The translations under genes and the position numbers were made by a program. From Salibacterium aidingense DSM 18341 (lineage in GTDB: Bacteria; Bacillota; Bacilli; Bacillales; Marinococcaceae), in assembly GCF_000429685.1 (NCBI RefSeq), contig NZ_AUCI01000014.1:61493-125492 (forward strand): a stretch of 64,000 bases of DNA. Direction: 5' to 3'. The notes beneath the pieces are model-generated. The model was not told the DNA's origin, ran no database searches, and was given only the letters and a program-made list of their open reading frames with translations. Numbering within the stretch: the stretch's first letter is position 1; every line of letters begins with the position of its first letter. Below, in pieces: positions 56,256-64,000 of the stretch.

Positions 56256-56338
56256 CCGTAACTAATACCGGGCAAGCCTCCGCTCTTAAATGCGGTTCCT
56301 TTTAGTTCTATGCTGCTTCCCAAAAAGTATACATGTTT
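56217..56338 (-). ncRNA. Candidate antisense antitoxin RNA
   Basis: On the minus strand a TATAAT (56345-56350) with a weak TTTACG -35 (56367-56372, 16-base spacer) faces the toxin gene. Transcription from about 56338 would run into the AAATAGACCGC...GCGGTCTATTT hairpin (56217-56255) shared with the toxin mRNA. This is the convergent design of Fst/TxpA-type antitoxins. Inferred; no expression evidence. Confidence 0.45.
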
Positions 56339-56361
56339 GAATTAATTATACCACAGGAAGC

Positions 56362-56406
56362 ACAAACGTAAACATAAACGTAAATGTAAACAAAAACGTA
56401 AACGTG
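56362..56406. repeat. Short AAACGTA direct repeats
   Basis: Five to six copies of an AAACGTA/AAATGTA-like heptamer follow each other (ACAAACGTAAACATAAACG onward). They overlap the -35 of the antisense promoter and could be a regulator-binding array. Confidence 0.6.
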
Positions 56407-56668
56407 TATCAAAGGAGGCTTATCAAGATATCAAGTCTTGGAGATCCCGAAAAGTTATTATCCGCCCCACGAGTCTCTTCTCGTAGGACCGGAGTTTCGT
56501 TTTCTTTTCTTTAACTTCTTTGGACAATATACGTGGCTATAGATGAACAGGCAGCGACGTAAGCAATCGGTTTGAGCCCCTGTTTACAGAGAGAAGATTC
56601 TTTTCCACTGCAGCCTTTCTATTTAAAACAATATCCTGTCTTCTTTACGAAGGCAGGATATTGTTTTG
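56407..56668 (+). ncRNA. Possible small RNA ending in a terminator
   Basis: A stretch with no gene contains a hairpin (CCACGAGTCTCTTCTCGTAGG) and ends in a strong terminator (CAATATCCTG.../CAGGATATTG plus Ts at 56629-56668). It could be a short regulatory RNA or simply the tail of an older transcript. Class unknown. Confidence 0.25.
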
Positions 56669-56827
56669 TGAGATGATAAAAGAGAAGAACACCCTTATCC
56701 ACCTCCATTGCTAATATAAAGTCAGCGGAAGAACCACGTCAGCTTTTTATGCAAATTTACTAACCTTTTACAGTGTATTCATATACTCCTAATCCATAAA
56801 TGTTTTAATGTACCTAGGGAAAAAAGA

Positions 56828-56870
56828 GATCTGGCGGCACGCCGTATGCGGTGAAAGAAATAGAGTTCAC
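56828..56870 (+). ncRNA. Remnant of a group II intron domain V
   Basis: GCACGCCGTATGCGGTGAAA matches the 5' strand and loop of a standard domain V (GCCGTATGCGGTGAAAG), but the 3' strand is lost. It lies 66 bases before the metallophosphatase gene. It belongs to a slightly different intron type from copies A-D and can not be active. Confidence 0.45.
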
Positions 56871-56935
56871 GCCTCTCTATTTACAATAAAGGGGTACAAG
56901 GTGTTGGAATACATAAAAAAAGGAGAAGAGTCTAC

Positions 56936-59900
56936 ATGAGTACAGGGAGATGGAGAAAAACGTTCAGTTCCTTCTTATCAATAGTACTGATTTCTACATT
57001 TTTATTCCCCATAACCGCTATTACAACAAATGCGGCATCAGCCCCTTCTGACTTAATTATATCGGAGTATGTTATGGAAGTCCGTCATAATAAGGCGGTT
57101 GAACTTTATAATGGTACTGATTCTGAAATGGATGTAAGTGAATACACCCTGGAACGTTACAGCGGGGATGCAGATTCCGCTGAAGAGTCCGTGCAAGTGA
57201 GCGGCTCATTAGCGAGTGGCGGCACGTATGTTTTATATCATGGCGAGGCAGACGGAGATCTTAAAGATAAGGGGGATCTGGAGAACTCCAGCGTTATTGA
57301 TTTTAATGGCAGGGATTCCGTTGTTTTGAGAAAAGCAGGGGATGTCATCGATTCTATTGGACAAGCAGGAGCAGGGGAAGAATGGGGCAAAGATGTAACA
57401 CTTATCAGAAACGGTGATGTTAGAGCGGGAGATACGACCATGGATGATGCATTTGATCCATCCGAAGAATGGGAACAATGGAAAGCCGGACCCTTTGATG
57501 ATTTAGGTTCTCACCATATGAATGATCCTGTTTCGGAAGCTCCAGGGGAAGATGAAGCTGTACCAGATAGTGAAAAAAAAGAGGAACATGCATTAGATAA
57601 GACCTCCTCCAATAATGTAAAGGAGATAACAGAGCCTTATATTGTATTGGAAGATTTTGAAGATGGAATTGGCACCTGGCAAGCGTCTGGTGCAAGGTAT
57701 AACTCCATTGATGCCCTTGTTACTAACGAGGAGGCACGCCATGGCAGCAGTGCCCTGCAGCTGGACTACGATTTTATTGGCACACAGGGAACGTCCGGCG
57801 TTTATGCTTCAAAGGATAATAGGATAGAAATCCCTGGTAACCCGGAGAAAATAGGCATGTGGATATACGGGGACGGCAACAAGCATTGGCTGAGGCAGCA
57901 GCTGTACGATGCAAATGGACAAAATTTTAATATTAACTATACTTCTGATTATCCAAACGGGGTGACGTGGAAAGGGTGGAAATACGTAGAAGCAAATATA
58001 CCATCGGACTGGGAAGCCCCTTTTCGTATAGACCTGGCTGTAAGGTATATGGCGACGGATGATGATGGAAAGACAGCAGGTACGATTTATGTAGATAATA
58101 TCCAGGCGGTTTATGATGATTTTGAGGAGGACGTCACCAACCCTGCATTAGAAAACTTTCAACCGCTTGAAGATCCCGCCACCTCCAATCAGCCGGAAAT
58201 CAGCGCCGTGGCTGAAGATAATCAAGGGGGCTCGGGGATAGATCCAGAAAATATGATCATGAAAATAGATGAGGAACCTGTCACCCCCTCCTACGATGCG
58301 GCATCGGGAAAAATATCATATACGCCGGAGTCGCCATTGGCCGAAGGCGTACATGAGGCGTACATCGAAGTTTTCGACAAGGCAGGGAACCATCACTTTA
58401 ACACGTGGAATTTTCAAGTCTCCGCCGGAGGGCCGTCGTTTCAATGGGAAGGTCCGGAACAGGCAAATGCCGGCTCCACTTTTGATGTTCAATTGAAAAT
58501 GAGTCAGTTCGATTCTTTACATGGGGCAGATATTCAATTGTCTTATGACCCGGAATTGTTAACTTTCCTAGACGGAATAGAAGAAACAGAGGCTCTTCAA
58601 GTACAGATTGCAGAGAAGTTTAAAGGGAAGACAGCCACAAATGAAGTGAATTCGGAAACCGGTGAGATTCAACTAAGCTGGGACAATTTAGCTGACATCG
58701 AGACAGAGGAAGAGGAAGTATTGGCAACGATAACATTTGAATTAGGAATGGATGCTTCCGGTGAAGCTGAACTTGAACTCTCCCAGGGCTCCCTTTCTTA
58801 TGTAGATTCGTCCATTGGTACCATAGAATTTTTTGCCGAACCATTTCGTGCAGGTATTGCCCAGCCATTAGTCTTATCGATCGAAGGTAAATCGGTAAAC
58901 ACGCCGAGCAGGATATCAGTGGCTGATCAGGATGGATACCCTGTGGAAGGGGCAGAAATAGAGATTACGAATGATGCTAAGCTGCTTGAAGTTACTAATT
59001 CCACAGATATTTACAAGGGTGGGAGCGGCGTAGCCGGGGATCCGTATCAGGAAGTCGAAGCCGGAACGTATTTGCCGTTTGCGAATTATTCCTATGAAGG
59101 TTTTGAGTACTATCGCATTTTCATACCGAATGGAGAGCAGCGGTATTACCATGTACCGGAAGAAGATGTTCGGGAAGTGGAGTGGAATTCCCTTTTCGGC
59201 ACAACCGATGAAAATGGAGAAATGACCACAGATTTACTGACGCTTTCCCAAATTCCACTTACTATTCAAGCTAGTAAAGGGGAGCTTGTGAGCCAAGTCG
59301 AGTCCATCGACATTCTTCCGCAGCTGGGCGGCCCAACACCGAGTAACATTGCTTTAACGTGGTTGGAGGATCCTAAAACAACGCAGCATTTTACGTGGCG
59401 TACTGGAACCATGAATAAAGATTCCGTGGTGGAAGTGGTTGCCGAAGGGGAAGAAGCTGGTTTTGAGAGCAGCAAGGTCCAGCGTTTTGAGGGAGAAAAT
59501 GAATTATATTCCGACGATACGGGAGAAATGAGGATTCATCGTACCCAAGCAATAGGGTTAACGCCTGGCACTACGTATCACTATCGTGTGGGAGATGGAA
59601 CAGAATCAGGCTGGAGTGAAGAAAGTACTTTTACGACAGAATCTACTTCTGATCAACCATTTAACTTTTTGTTTTTTGCTGACACCCAGTCCCAAAATCA
59701 AGAAGGATTTGAGATTTGGACAGAATTATATGAATTAGGCCTGGAGAAATTCCCTGAGACAGACTTTGCTCTCCACGCTGGTGATATTGTGGAGGATGGA
59801 AGTGACATCTATCAATGGGATTACTTTCTTGAAGCTTCCCAAGGATTATCCACTACTATTCCTTTCATGTCCGTATTAGGAAATCATGACGTATACGGGG

Positions 59901-60817
59901 ATGGTGAAAATAAATTCAATGCCTTGTTCCCGTACCCTGAAAATGGACCAAAAGGGAAAGAAGGATTCGTTTATTCCTTTGCATATGGAAATGCCAATTT
60001 CATTATGCTGAACTCAGAGTTTGGGATACAAGATATGGAAGAGCAGCAGGAATGGGTGAGAGAGGAAGTGGAGAACACTGATAAATTATGGAATATTGCT
60101 ATGTTTCACCGCTCCCCTTATTCCAGTAATCCCCTGACCGGGACAGACGCTACGGCAGATACTTTTGCTCCGGTCCTTGAAGAACTTGGTGTAGACTTAG
60201 TATTAACGGGTCATGACCACGCATATATGAAATCACACTTGATGAAGGATGGCCGTGTCCAGACAGATGGATCGGGCTCCCAGTACATTATTGGCGGCTC
60301 AGCCGGCCCTAAATTTTATCCTGCTCAGACCTATGATTATGTGGATGTTTTATATGATGAAGACAAACAAGTATTTACCTCCATCGAAATAGATGGAAAT
60401 GATTTAAGGGGAGACGTATACTCGATAGATAATGAACATATCGACACCTTTGAATTACAAAAACAAGGAGACGATGAGGCTGTCGTTCCTGAAAGATCCT
60501 ACGATTTTAAAGACTCGGAAACAGGCAGATTGCTGGTGCATAAACCGAGTGTTTCCCTTACATTTGATGCAGCGTCCGAAGTGAAGAATGGAGTAGTATT
60601 TACTGGAAACTATGCAGAATTTCATGGTGCCGGTTTAAAGAATGCCACCATAACGATTAGACCAGAAAAAGACGGGGCCCTCATCGATTTTAAAGACACA
60701 GAAATATCCAAAGTGATCCTTGATGGAGATAATATTTCTGAATTAAGAGGGATAGAAAATATACAAGAAATAGAGTATGTAAACGGCGCAGATCCAGCAG
60801 TCTTAACCTCTCCATAA
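56936..60817 (+). CDS. Large secreted multidomain calcineurin-like metallophosphatase
   Basis: The 1,293-residue product has a signal peptide (to TTNAASAP) and a lamin-tail domain (about 38-165: LIISEYVMEVRHNKAVELYN). A carbohydrate-binding-like segment (about 230-400), an Ig-like repeat (about 405-500), a cohesin-like domain (about 502-640) and a purple-acid-phosphatase-type fibronectin domain (about 800-900) follow. The metallophosphatase core comes next (ADTQSQ near 915, HAGDIVEDGSD, VLGNHDVYG, FHRSPYSSNP, LTGHDHAYMKSH), then a beta-rich tail. The metal ligands look complete. It probably frees phosphate from organic esters outside the cell. GGAGAAGAG precedes the ATG. Confidence 0.9.
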   Translation: MSTGRWRKTFSSFLSIVLISTFLFPITAITTNAASAPSDLIISEYVMEVRHNKAVELYNGTDSEMDVSEYTLERYSGDADSAEESVQVSGSLASGGTYVLYHGEADGDLKDKGDLENSSVIDFNGRDSVVLRKAGDVIDSIGQAGAGEEWGKDVTLIRNGDVRAGDTTMDDAFDPSEEWEQWKAGPFDDLGSHHMNDPVSEAPGEDEAVPDSEKKEEHALDKTSSNNVKEITEPYIVLEDFEDGIGTWQASGARYNSIDALVTNEEARHGSSALQLDYDFIGTQGTSGVYASKDNRIEIPGNPEKIGMWIYGDGNKHWLRQQLYDANGQNFNINYTSDYPNGVTWKGWKYVEANIPSDWEAPFRIDLAVRYMATDDDGKTAGTIYVDNIQAVYDDFEEDVTNPALENFQPLEDPATSNQPEISAVAEDNQGGSGIDPENMIMKIDEEPVTPSYDAASGKISYTPESPLAEGVHEAYIEVFDKAGNHHFNTWNFQVSAGGPSFQWEGPEQANAGSTFDVQLKMSQFDSLHGADIQLSYDPELLTFLDGIEETEALQVQIAEKFKGKTATNEVNSETGEIQLSWDNLADIETEEEEVLATITFELGMDASGEAELELSQGSLSYVDSSIGTIEFFAEPFRAGIAQPLVLSIEGKSVNTPSRISVADQDGYPVEGAEIEITNDAKLLEVTNSTDIYKGGSGVAGDPYQEVEAGTYLPFANYSYEGFEYYRIFIPNGEQRYYHVPEEDVREVEWNSLFGTTDENGEMTTDLLTLSQIPLTIQASKGELVSQVESIDILPQLGGPTPSNIALTWLEDPKTTQHFTWRTGTMNKDSVVEVVAEGEEAGFESSKVQRFEGENELYSDDTGEMRIHRTQAIGLTPGTTYHYRVGDGTESGWSEESTFTTESTSDQPFNFLFFADTQSQNQEGFEIWTELYELGLEKFPETDFALHAGDIVEDGSDIYQWDYFLEASQGLSTTIPFMSVLGNHDVYGDGENKFNALFPYPENGPKGKEGFVYSFAYGNANFIMLNSEFGIQDMEEQQEWVREEVENTDKLWNIAMFHRSPYSSNPLTGTDATADTFAPVLEELGVDLVLTGHDHAYMKSHLMKDGRVQTDGSGSQYIIGGSAGPKFYPAQTYDYVDVLYDEDKQVFTSIEIDGNDLRGDVYSIDNEHIDTFELQKQGDDEAVVPERSYDFKDSETGRLLVHKPSVSLTFDAASEVKNGVVFTGNYAEFHGAGLKNATITIRPEKDGALIDFKDTEISKVILDGDNISELRGIENIQEIEYVNGADPAVLTSP

Positions 60818-60853
60818 ATTCAGATGGAAGGATCTCAAAAGGAGAATGATATA

Positions 60854-60887
60854 CCTCAGTTCCTCGTCCGGAGCTGGGGTTGTTTTT
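60854..60887 (+). terminator. Terminator after the metallophosphatase gene
   Basis: CCTCAGTTCC pairs with GGAGCTGGGG, followed by TTGTTTTT. Confidence 0.75.
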
Positions 60888-60916
60888 GTGCCTGTCACCG
60901 CCCGAAATTTGTCGAA
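60888..60916 (+). repeat. Dispersed repeat GTGCCTGTCACC..., copy 3
   Basis: GTGCCTGTCACCGCCCGAAA followed by TTTGTCGAA, again directly behind a terminator. Confidence 0.75.
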
Positions 60917-61358
60917 TGACTAGGGAGTTTTACAGAGAGCTATCTCTGCAGGGATTTTATCAGCGTTTTTATTCGTATTAGCCGCGCCATTATTTCTCCT
61001 AGTACTGCACGCAATGAAAGAAGGTTTCTAGACGGGGGAACTTTTGGAAACATCAAACAGAAGGCGGGCCCTAAGAGTGGAGAAGTTATGCTTACAAGTA
61101 ATTCTACAAAAAGGAAAGACATAGGACTTGCCATTGTGGGGTGTTTACGACAGGTGTGAAGCTTTTCGCAAAAGGTGGTAAGAAAGACTTGCTGAAGTTG
61201 TAAAATATTTCACTTTAATCAAGTGTTGGTATTTTAATGATTTACAAGAATGTTATTGCTAAGAAATACTACAACCTAGCAATTGAAGGGCAAAGAAAGA
61301 CCCAACATTGGAAGAGTTAATGGTACAATATAAGTAAATAATTCTGGAGGTGAGTCAA
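60917..61358. other. Region of gene debris, no intact gene
   Basis: About 440 bases hold broken frames on the plus strand, for example a membrane-like segment (ILSAFLFVLAAPLFLLVL, then stops) near 60955-61030 and FGNIKQKAGPKSGEVMLTSN near 61045-61110. I could not assign either to a family. Confidence 0.35.
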
Positions 61359-61616
61359 ATGAAGTGGGAAGATGTGTGCCAGGCTTTCCCTCAAACATGG
61401 GTTCTGATAGAAGCTGTTCGAGCTCATACCAATGAGAAAAGGGAGCGTATTTTAGACGAGATTGCTCCCTTGAAAAAATTTTCTAATTCTCCAGATGCTA
61501 TGAAAGCCTATCAAGAAATTCATAGAGAAGATCCTAACCGGGAACTATATGTACTTCATACCAATCGTAAGGAGCCTAATATCATTGAAAAAAAATGGGT
61601 AGGTGTTAGGCGATAG
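61359..61616 (+). CDS. Small protein paired with a retropepsin-like protease
   Basis: The 85-residue protein starts at ATG 61359 behind GGAGGTGAG. It is charged and mixed alpha/beta (MKWEDVCQAFPQTWVLIEAV). No signal or membrane segment. Its stop codon overlaps the start of the protease gene by one base, so the two are translationally coupled and likely work together. Similar pairs occur in Bacilli; role unknown. Confidence 0.75.
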   Translation: MKWEDVCQAFPQTWVLIEAVRAHTNEKRERILDEIAPLKKFSNSPDAMKAYQEIHREDPNRELYVLHTNRKEPNIIEKKWVGVRR

Positions 61617-62002
61617 TGAAAAAACTAATGATTGATGATGGATTATTGCTTACGGATATGGAACTAAGATATAGTGGACAATCGCTTCATATTCAACGTA
61701 TATTAATTGATACTGGCTCAGGAAGTACAGTGGTATCAACAGACTTAGCAGAGTCCATAGGGATTGTAGCAGAACAAAACGATATGATATATCGTATAAG
61801 TGGCGTTGGGGGATCAGAGTTTGTATATTCTAAAACGGTGGATTTAGTGAAAATTGGAAGTATGCAAACAGAAGATTTTGCTATAGAAATTGGTGCTATG
61901 AATTATGGGTTTGATTTGGATGGTATCATTGGATTGGACTTATTACAACAATTGAAAGCAGTCATAAATATTGACGAATTATCATTACAGTCAAATAGCT
62001 AG
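61616..62002 (+). CDS. Retropepsin-like aspartic protease
   Basis: The 128-residue protein starts with GTG overlapping the previous stop. It has the Asp-Thr-Gly active-site triad (ILIDTGSGSTVVSTDLAE), a flap-like glycine segment (ISGVGGSEFVYSKTV) and a C-terminal IIGLDLLQQLK box, matching single-domain retropepsin-like proteases that work as dimers. No signal peptide, so probably cytoplasmic. Substrate unknown; the partner at 61359 is a candidate. Confidence 0.85.
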   Translation: MKKLMIDDGLLLTDMELRYSGQSLHIQRILIDTGSGSTVVSTDLAESIGIVAEQNDMIYRISGVGGSEFVYSKTVDLVKIGSMQTEDFAIEIGAMNYGFDLDGIIGLDLLQQLKAVINIDELSLQSNS

Positions 62003-62003
62003 G

Positions 62004-62046
62004 GCAAGTATATTAGGGGGACTTCTATACTTGCTGTTTTTTGGTT
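62004..62046 (+). terminator. Terminator after the protease pair
   Basis: GCAAGTATA pairs with TATACTTGC, followed by TGTTTTTTGG. Confidence 0.75.
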
Positions 62047-62352
62047 TTTTCGCTTTACATAAAGTTTAACCATACGTTAATTTGTGAATATTCAAACCTA
62101 AGATAACAGGGGAAGCTAGAAGCGTTCCTATAACTGGGAAACCTTTCAACAGATGATTTTAGGCTACCTTCAACTAGACTTAGTCATAAGAGCCAAGAGT
62201 CCCATAATCGGCAAAATTTTCTCCGTTTTGAAGGATTTTCGAGAAATACGTCAAAATAATTATAATTAGATATAGTTTTTATGTTGCTTTTTTATCAGAA
62301 TATTTAGAATATGTGAATCTAGGGATTATTAGAGGTGAGGGGGACGATTGTA
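62047..62352. other. AT-rich intergenic stretch
   Basis: About 300 bases without a gene; only scattered short hairpins and possible promoter elements for the gene at 62353. Confidence 0.4.
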
Positions 62353-63035
62353 GTGAAATGGTATGTTTTGTGTGTAGTCGGTATCGTCATGATGTTATTT
62401 TCTGTAGCCACGGCGGAAGAGGCCTATAGTCATTCAGGAAGAACGGACAGCAATGGCGGTCATAACTGTTCTCAACAATCTATTGAAAAAGGCCTTTGTT
62501 CAGGATATCACTACCATAATGGAGGGGATTCCTCCTCGAGTGATTCTTCTTCCAACAGTTCAGAGCAGGAATCATCAAGTTTGAATAACACAAATGCCGG
62601 GGAAGTGGAAGATTTGGAAGAGGAGGTAGGAACTCTGGAAGAGCGGTTATCTTCTTCTCAAGAGAAAATAAGTGCAAGAGATGAAAAAATAGAAAAGCTG
62701 GAAGTGGAAAGAGAGGAGCTTCAAGGAAAAATAAACACTGTGGAACAAGAGAAAGAGACATTAGAATCTGAACGGGAAGAGGAGGAGCAGTGTGGAGAAA
62801 TAGATAAGAAGGAAAAAGAGTTGGAAGAAAAAACAGAAACCCTCGATGAACGGGAGAGGAAATAGAAAAACGAGAGAACGAGTTACAATCAAAAGAAGAG
62901 GAGTCTGCATCAACTTCTTCAGATAATCACAATAACGGGGCTGGGGCAGCCGCGGGGACGACGTTATTTGTAGCTGGCATTGTGGGAGGATCGATTTGGT
63001 ACCGAAAAATAAAAAATAACCTTCCAGGTCTTTAA
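62353..63035 (+). pseudogene. YHYH-domain, coiled-coil, membrane-anchored surface protein, frameshifted
   Basis: From GTG 62353 (GAGGTGAGGGG upstream) a signal peptide leads to a YHYH-type motif (HSGRTDSNGGHNCSQ, then GLCSGYHYHNGG), a Ser-rich linker and a long Glu/Lys coiled coil. The frame stops at TAG 62863-62865. One frame over, the coiled coil continues (EIEKRENELQSKEEE) through a Gly/Ala region to a membrane helix (TTLFVAGIVGGSIWYRK) and TAA at 63035. A single-base indel near 62850-62860 would restore one gene. It is a recent pseudogene or a sequence error. Confidence 0.72.
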
Positions 63036-63038
63036 TAG

Positions 63039-63078
63039 GTGCCTGTCACGCCCCGGGATTTGTTGGATATTGTCGAAT
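63039..63078 (+). repeat. Dispersed repeat GTGCCTGTCACC..., copy 4 (diverged)
   Basis: GTGCCTGTCACGCCCCGGGA followed by a slightly longer TTTGTTGGATATTGTCGAA tail, just before the exonuclease gene. Confidence 0.65.
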
Positions 63079-63094
63079 AAAGGAGAGGGAATTT

Positions 63095-63853
63095 ATGAAT
63101 TTCACTGCGATAGATTTTGAAACGGCTAAACCTTCAAGAGCTAGTGTGTGTGCTGTGGGATTGTTGGAGTATCAAGATGGTGAAAAAGTGGAGGAATTTT
63201 ATCGTTTGCTCAAACCATGGGATGAGCAATTTGATCCTTGGCACACTTCTATTCACGGGATTACCTATGAGGATGTGGAGGATGCCGATGCGTTTGATGT
63301 CTTATGGGAAGAAGAACTCGAACACAGACTGCTGGACAAACTGGTCGTTGCTCATCATGCCAGCTTTGACATGAGCGTTCTTCGTCATGCCCTGGATGTG
63401 TATGATATTCCATATCCGGAGATAACATACAACTGTACGGTGAACATTGCAAAAAAGACATGGGGAGGGCTGCTGAATTATAAATTACACACGGTAGCTG
63501 AGCATTTGAGCATTATATTTTCCCACCATTATGCCCTTGAAGATGCCCGTGCTTCGGCGGAAGTTTTCATGCATGCCTGGAAACAGCATGAGGCGGTCAG
63601 CTTGGAAGTTTTTCTGGAAAAGACGAACCTCACAAACGGAAAGAAAAAAGCAGGAGGGTATTGGATCTGTGTCAAGAAAGTAGACACCTTTTTTTATGAT
63701 TTGTCCGTTATAAAACGGAACGGACGCAGGCTTTTTTTCCCACCTGTCAGGATAGATGATGCCGCGGAAGCGTCAAGCTCAAACCGCTTGACCCATCCGC
63801 TCTATCATCTAGAGCGGTGGTTAAGGAAAAAAGCACTCTCCTGCCTGCATTAG
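63095..63853 (+). CDS. DEDDh 3'-5' exonuclease, C-terminus replaced by an IS element
   Basis: The N-terminal 185 residues form a DnaQ-like exonuclease: DFET (metal Asp and Glu), HGITYEDVEDA, VAHHASFDMSVL and the HYALEDARA end with catalytic His and Asp. After about KKKAGGY (63657) the frame continues into DNA that belongs to an IS3-family element, adding about 64 foreign residues (KVDTFFYDLSVIKRNGRRL). The catalytic core is complete, so the shortened protein might still work, but the native tail is missing. GGAGAGGG precedes the ATG. Confidence 0.85.
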   Translation: MNFTAIDFETAKPSRASVCAVGLLEYQDGEKVEEFYRLLKPWDEQFDPWHTSIHGITYEDVEDADAFDVLWEEELEHRLLDKLVVAHHASFDMSVLRHALDVYDIPYPEITYNCTVNIAKKTWGGLLNYKLHTVAEHLSIIFSHHYALEDARASAEVFMHAWKQHEAVSLEVFLEKTNLTNGKKKAGGYWICVKKVDTFFYDLSVIKRNGRRLFFPPVRIDDAAEASSSNRLTHPLYHLERWLRKKALSCLH

Positions 63854-64000
63854 GAGGTTTCTACGGGCGCTCGACTCCGCAGAACCTGCTGTTTATAATA
63901 CTGGAGCGGGGTCAAATAGTTCAGGGTACGGTGGATACGCTTGCGGTTGTAAATCAGTTCAATATAGCGAAAAATCTTGTCATGCGCCTGTTGATGGGAC
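63661..64000 (-). mobile_element. IS3-family insertion sequence, 3' end, cut by the window edge
   Basis: The element begins near TGGATCTGTGTCAAG, with the small inverted repeat GTGTC...GACAC and a T run typical of IS3-type ends, and runs out of the window. It carries the end of a transposase gene on the minus strand. It is inserted in the exonuclease gene. Confidence 0.7.
63850..64000 (-). CDS. IS3-family transposase (OrfB), partial
   Basis: On the minus strand the window end encodes HDKIFRYIELIYNRKRIHRT then LNYLTPLQYY and a stop at 63850-63852. The pattern Y-I-x-x-Y-N-x-x-R-x-H-x-x-L-x-Y-x-x-P is the conserved tail of IS3/IS150 OrfB integrases. Only about 49 C-terminal residues are visible. 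Confidence 0.82.
   Translation of the reverse strand, partial: SHQQAHDKIFRYIELIYNRKRIHRTLNYLTPLQYYKQQVLRSRAPVETS

Overview
The window looks like chromosome from a halophilic or alkaliphilic member of the Bacillaceae (low-to-mid GC Bacillota). The signs are strong AAGGAGG ribosome sites, SigA-type promoters, Zur, LacI and GntR/FCD regulation of Bacillus type, five proteins built on SLH or NlpC/P60 wall domains, and exported proteins that are extremely rich in Asp and Glu.

Layout. 0.1-6 kb: a sugar ABC binding lipoprotein behind a cre site, a roughly 0.5-kb structured-RNA candidate, an SLH lipoprotein-like protein, a Zur-boxed but frameshifted zinT, and a YkfC-like NlpC/P60 endopeptidase. 6-14.2 kb: a gntR-tctCBA transporter operon diverging from a DHDPS-family lyase, DhaK, DhaL and aldehyde dehydrogenase operon, with three copies of one operator between them. 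14.3-18.9 kb: a methylcitrate-cycle operon (prpC-prpD-prpB) with a divergent LysR regulator. 18.9-25 kb: repeats, a small lipoprotein, a DUF2254 protein, a four-PG-binding-domain endopeptidase and small genes. 25-33.7 kb: a LacI regulator, TRAP transporter (dctPQM) and hexuronate genes uxaA-uxaB-uxaC, tied together by a CTAAACCGATTTAG operator. 34-36.5 kb: an FCD regulator and ilvD. 36.8-40.3 kb: a cysteine-rich copper-storage protein, integrase debris, a MITE and a CopB-type ATPase. 40.5-45.3 kb: an SLH subtilase, an SLH NlpC/P60 protein and a DUF6612-like lipoprotein.

The most interesting region is 45.7-55.9 kb. A 1,493-residue S-layer gene is followed by the 5' half (domains I-IV base) of an ORF-less group II intron. 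Four separate copies of the intron 3' end (domain IV strand, V and VI) follow, each fused to a different reading frame that has no start codon of its own. All four downstream frames open in the same phase right after the intron end (AGC or GGC codon). The single 5' domain IV strand is complementary to the 3' strands of the copies. This is the architecture expected for alternative (possibly trans) splicing of interchangeable C-termini onto an S-layer protein, as reported for one S-layer gene of Clostridium tetani. One cassette (A) is decaying; three (B, C, D) look intact.

56-64 kb: a type I toxin-antitoxin candidate, a 1,293-residue secreted metallophosphatase, a retropepsin-like protease pair, a frameshifted YHYH/coiled-coil gene, and an exonuclease gene cut by an IS3-family element that runs off the window. 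No rRNA, tRNA or CRISPR array was seen.
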